From an uncultured Burkholderiales bacterium (GTDB taxonomy: Bacteria > Pseudomonadota > Gammaproteobacteria > Burkholderiales > Burkholderiaceae_D), in contig CAIVDH010000098.1 in NCBI GenBank assembly GCA_903904635.1, positions 1 to 7,477 of the forward strand: a DNA stretch of 7,477 nucleotides. The letters run 5' to 3'. The position numbers and the translations under genes were made by a program. How positions within the stretch are numbered: the stretch's first letter is position 1; each line of letters starts with the position of its first letter. The notes below the pieces were generated by a model. The model was not told the origin of the DNA and made no database searches. It saw only the letters and a list, made by a program, of their open reading frames with translations. Below are positions 5,568 through 7,477 of this stretch, one piece after another.

Positions 5568-6190
5568 ATGAACTCTGGCTTCGCCAATCCGGCACAAACA
5601 TGGGACAAGCGCTTTTCTACCGAAGACTATATTTTCGGCACCGAACCCAATGTGTGGCTTGCCCAGCATGCGTCTTTCATCAAACCTAGCAGCCACGCAT
5701 TGGCAGTAGCAGATGGCGAGGGGCGCAATAGTGTCTGGCTGGCGCAGCAGGGCTTGCATGTTGATGCATTTGATATTTCGACTGCAGGTATAGCCAAAGC
5801 AAAAAACTCGCCAGCGAATTGGGTGCAGAGGTGAATTTTCATCTGTCCAGCAGCGAAGACTGGCAGTGGCAGCCAGCGCATTATGATCTGGTGGCAGCCA
5901 TCTTCATACAATTTGCCGACCCCGATGCCCGACGCATCATGTTTGAGCAAATGATGGCAACACTAAAGCCCGGCGGCATACTCATCTTGCAGGGTTATAC
6001 GCCCAAGCAGCTGGACTATAAAACTGGTGGGCCGCCTTTGCTCTCGCATTTATATACAGAAGAACTACTCCGTGCATCTTTTGCAGACATGGATATCATC
6101 GAACTCGAGTGCTACGAAGCGATACTGCATGAAGGCACGCAACATGCAGGGCAATCGGCATTGGTCGGCATGATTGCGAAGAAGCGTTGA
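5568..6190 (+). CDS. SAM-dependent methyltransferase, frame broken at an A6 run
   Basis: Two consecutive pieces in different frames make one class I methyltransferase. The first runs from 5568 and stops at 5834. The second continues in the -1 frame from 5807 to 6190. Joined, they give 207 residues, about normal for the family. Signatures are WDKRFSTEDYIFGTEPN (12-28), the SAM-binding loop AVADGEGRN (46-54), the acidic D69 after strand 2, then past the break YDLVAAIFIQF, LKPGGILILQGY and a normal C-terminus. The join falls at residues 79-80 (AKAK-N-LASELGAEV), where relatives continue smoothly. Either one A was lost, or an artefact removed it, or ribosomes shift there. Clean sequence on both sides argues against old decay. 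It starts 7 bases after the DUF2892 gene, so it is probably in the same operon. The substrate is unknown; thiol, sulfide or metalloid methylation would fit the neighbours, but this is a guess. Confidence 0.8.
5801..5807 (+). other. A_AAA_AAC slippery heptamer at the frame break
   Basis: In the frame of the upstream piece the codons read GCA AAA AAC, forming the heptamer A_AAA_AAC. A -1 slip puts the next codon at CTC (5807-5809), exactly the frame of the downstream piece. An AGG (5786-5788) lies 12 bases upstream, at about the distance where Shine-Dalgarno-like sequences help frameshifting in dnaX. I see no strong hairpin just downstream, only a 4-bp CCAG/CTGG pairing, which weakens the programmed-shift reading. 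Confidence 0.4.
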
Positions 6191-6223
6191 TGTGATTTTG
6201 CGTAACTAATATTTACTCCTCCC

Positions 6224-7456
6224 ATGCGTGCAAAAAATAGCGCTGACATCGCAGCAGAATTTAGTCTGCTCGACCTGACGCCAGAATTTATCGCCGACCC
6301 CTACCCTGCTTATCGCGCGCTGCGTGAGCATGCGCCGGTCAAGCAGATGAACAATGGCAGTTATTTTTTGACACGCTACGATGACCTAATTGCGATTTAT
6401 AAAAATCCCAAGAGCTTCAGCTCAGATAAAAAGCTGGAGTTCAAACCAAAATTTGGTGATTCACTGCTTTACGAACATCACACCACGAGTCTGGTTTTTT
6501 CTGACCCGCCATTACACACACGCGTACGCAAACTGATCTCAGGCGCACTGACACCGCGCGCCATCGCTGGCATGGAGTCAGGGCTGATTAAATTGGTTGA
6601 TGAATTATTGGATCGACTGCAAACGCGCTGCAATGATCATGGCAGCGTTGATCTGATCGAAGATTTTGCGTCCGCCATTCCGATTGAAGTCATCGGCAAT
6701 CTGCTTGATGTGCCGCATAACGAAAGAGCGCCGCTGCGCGCATGGTCGCTGGCGATACTGGGTGCGTTAGAGCCTGCAGTAAGTGCCGCGGCCTTTGAAA
6801 CTGGTAATTTAGCAGTAGCAGAATTCATCAGCTATCTGGAAGGACTGATTGCAAGAAGGCGCGAAGCACCGGGCAATCCGGAAATTGATGTGCTCACACG
6901 GCTCATCATAGGCGAGGCAGACGGCGAAAAACTCACACCTAAAGAGCTGCTGCATAACTGTATTTTTTTATTAAACGCCGGCCACGAGACCACCACCAAT
7001 CTGATCGGCAATGGCTTGGTCACATTGCATGATCATCCAGAGCAAAGAGCACTGCTAGTGCATCAACCGGATTTGATCAAAACGGCAATCGAAGAAATAT
7101 TGCGCTTTGAAAGTTCCAATCAATTAGGCAACCGCGTGACTACCGAACAGGTAGAAGTCGGTGGCATCATGCTGCCACCACAAACGCAACTCACACTGTG
7201 CATAGGCGCGGCCAATCGTGATCCGGCGCAATTTGAAAACCCAGAAACTTTCGACATACAGCGCACACCCAACCGGCATCTTGCCTTTGCCAGCGGCACG
7301 CATGTTTGTGCGGGTATGAGTCTAGCCAGGCTAGAGGGACAAATTGCGATCGGACGTTTCGTTGCGCGCTTTCCTGACTATGCGCTCACTGCAGCGCCAT
7401 TACGCAGCCAACGTATACGCTTTCGCGGGTTTTATCATATTGCGGCAAAAGTCTGA
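6224..7456 (+). CDS. Cytochrome P450, class I bacterial type
   Basis: This complete 410-residue soluble P450 would be a haem monooxygenase. Diagnostic elements appear in order: the C-helix region FSDPPLHTRVRKL (92-104, with H98 and R102); the oxygen-activating I-helix AGHETT (252-257); the K-helix ExxR pair E291 and R294; NRDP (331-334); and the haem loop FASGTHVCAG (355-364) with the ligand C362. There is no signal peptide or membrane anchor, so it is cytoplasmic and would need a ferredoxin and reductase, neither of which is in the window. The haem loop has FAS where many relatives have FGx. The substrate cannot be told from sequence. It begins 33 bases after the methyltransferase and shows no ribosome-binding site or clear promoter of its own. 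The next in-frame Met (residue 42) would cut into the fold, so the start at 6224 stands. Confidence 0.92.
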   Translation: MRAKNSADIAAEFSLLDLTPEFIADPYPAYRALREHAPVKQMNNGSYFLTRYDDLIAIYKNPKSFSSDKKLEFKPKFGDSLLYEHHTTSLVFSDPPLHTRVRKLISGALTPRAIAGMESGLIKLVDELLDRLQTRCNDHGSVDLIEDFASAIPIEVIGNLLDVPHNERAPLRAWSLAILGALEPAVSAAAFETGNLAVAEFISYLEGLIARRREAPGNPEIDVLTRLIIGEADGEKLTPKELLHNCIFLLNAGHETTTNLIGNGLVTLHDHPEQRALLVHQPDLIKTAIEEILRFESSNQLGNRVTTEQVEVGGIMLPPQTQLTLCIGAANRDPAQFENPETFDIQRTPNRHLAFASGTHVCAGMSLARLEGQIAIGRFVARFPDYALTAAPLRSQRIRFRGFYHIAAKV

Positions 7457-7477
7457 ACTACTACATCTGATTTCCAA

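Noticed and set aside
5819..6190. Second methyltransferase piece as an independent gene from a TTG start
   Set aside because: It has no ribosome-binding site and lacks the SAM-binding loop; it is the continuation of the upstream piece.
1..7477. CRISPR arrays, tRNA or rRNA genes, insertion sequences
   Set aside because: No spaced direct repeats, cloverleaf patterns, rRNA stretches or transposase motifs were seen.

Overview
The window is typical bacterial chromosome with moderate GC, short intergenic gaps and a Gram-negative cell plan, since many proteins carry Sec-type signal peptides. Gene content (a HupE/UreJ-type membrane protein, an FmdA-type amidase, a BigR/YgaV-type ArsR regulator with split YeeE/YedE transporters, and a short GTTCC/GGAAC palindromic repeat) fits a proteobacterium, most likely a betaproteobacterium. 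That placement is an inference from gene style, not from a marker gene.

Layout. Positions 1-113 hold no gene, only a perfect small palindrome of the dispersed-repeat type. Positions 114-3818 form a leftward block. It is transcribed from a promoter region near 4000 and reads: an exported acetamidase/formamidase-family protein, a strong intrinsic terminator, then three genes that overlap each other by 4 bp (ATGA). These encode a small exported protein, a second exported helical protein of unknown function, and a HupE/UreJ-like membrane protein. All three seem to be cut by signal peptidase directly before a histidine. The AT-rich stretch 3819-4100 is a divergent promoter region.

Positions 4101-7456 run rightward: an ArsR-family repressor with two cysteines 66 residues apart, as in the persulfide sensors BigR and SqrR; two half-size YeeE/YedE membrane proteins (the PmpA/PmpB arrangement); a 63-residue DUF2892 protein; a SAM-dependent methyltransferase whose reading frame is broken at a run of six A; and a complete cytochrome P450. 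The first four are a recognisable reactive-sulfur response and transport unit. The methyltransferase follows with a 7-bp gap and the P450 with a 33-bp gap, so they may be cotranscribed with it.

Two things stand out. The first is the leftward cluster, which looks like an uncharacterised envelope system: an amidase normally found in the cytoplasm, here exported and carrying eight cysteines, beside three exported or membrane partners with N-terminal histidines. The second is the methyltransferase frame break. It falls exactly on A_AAA_AAC, a classic -1 slippery heptamer, and a -1 shift there restores a full-length family protein.
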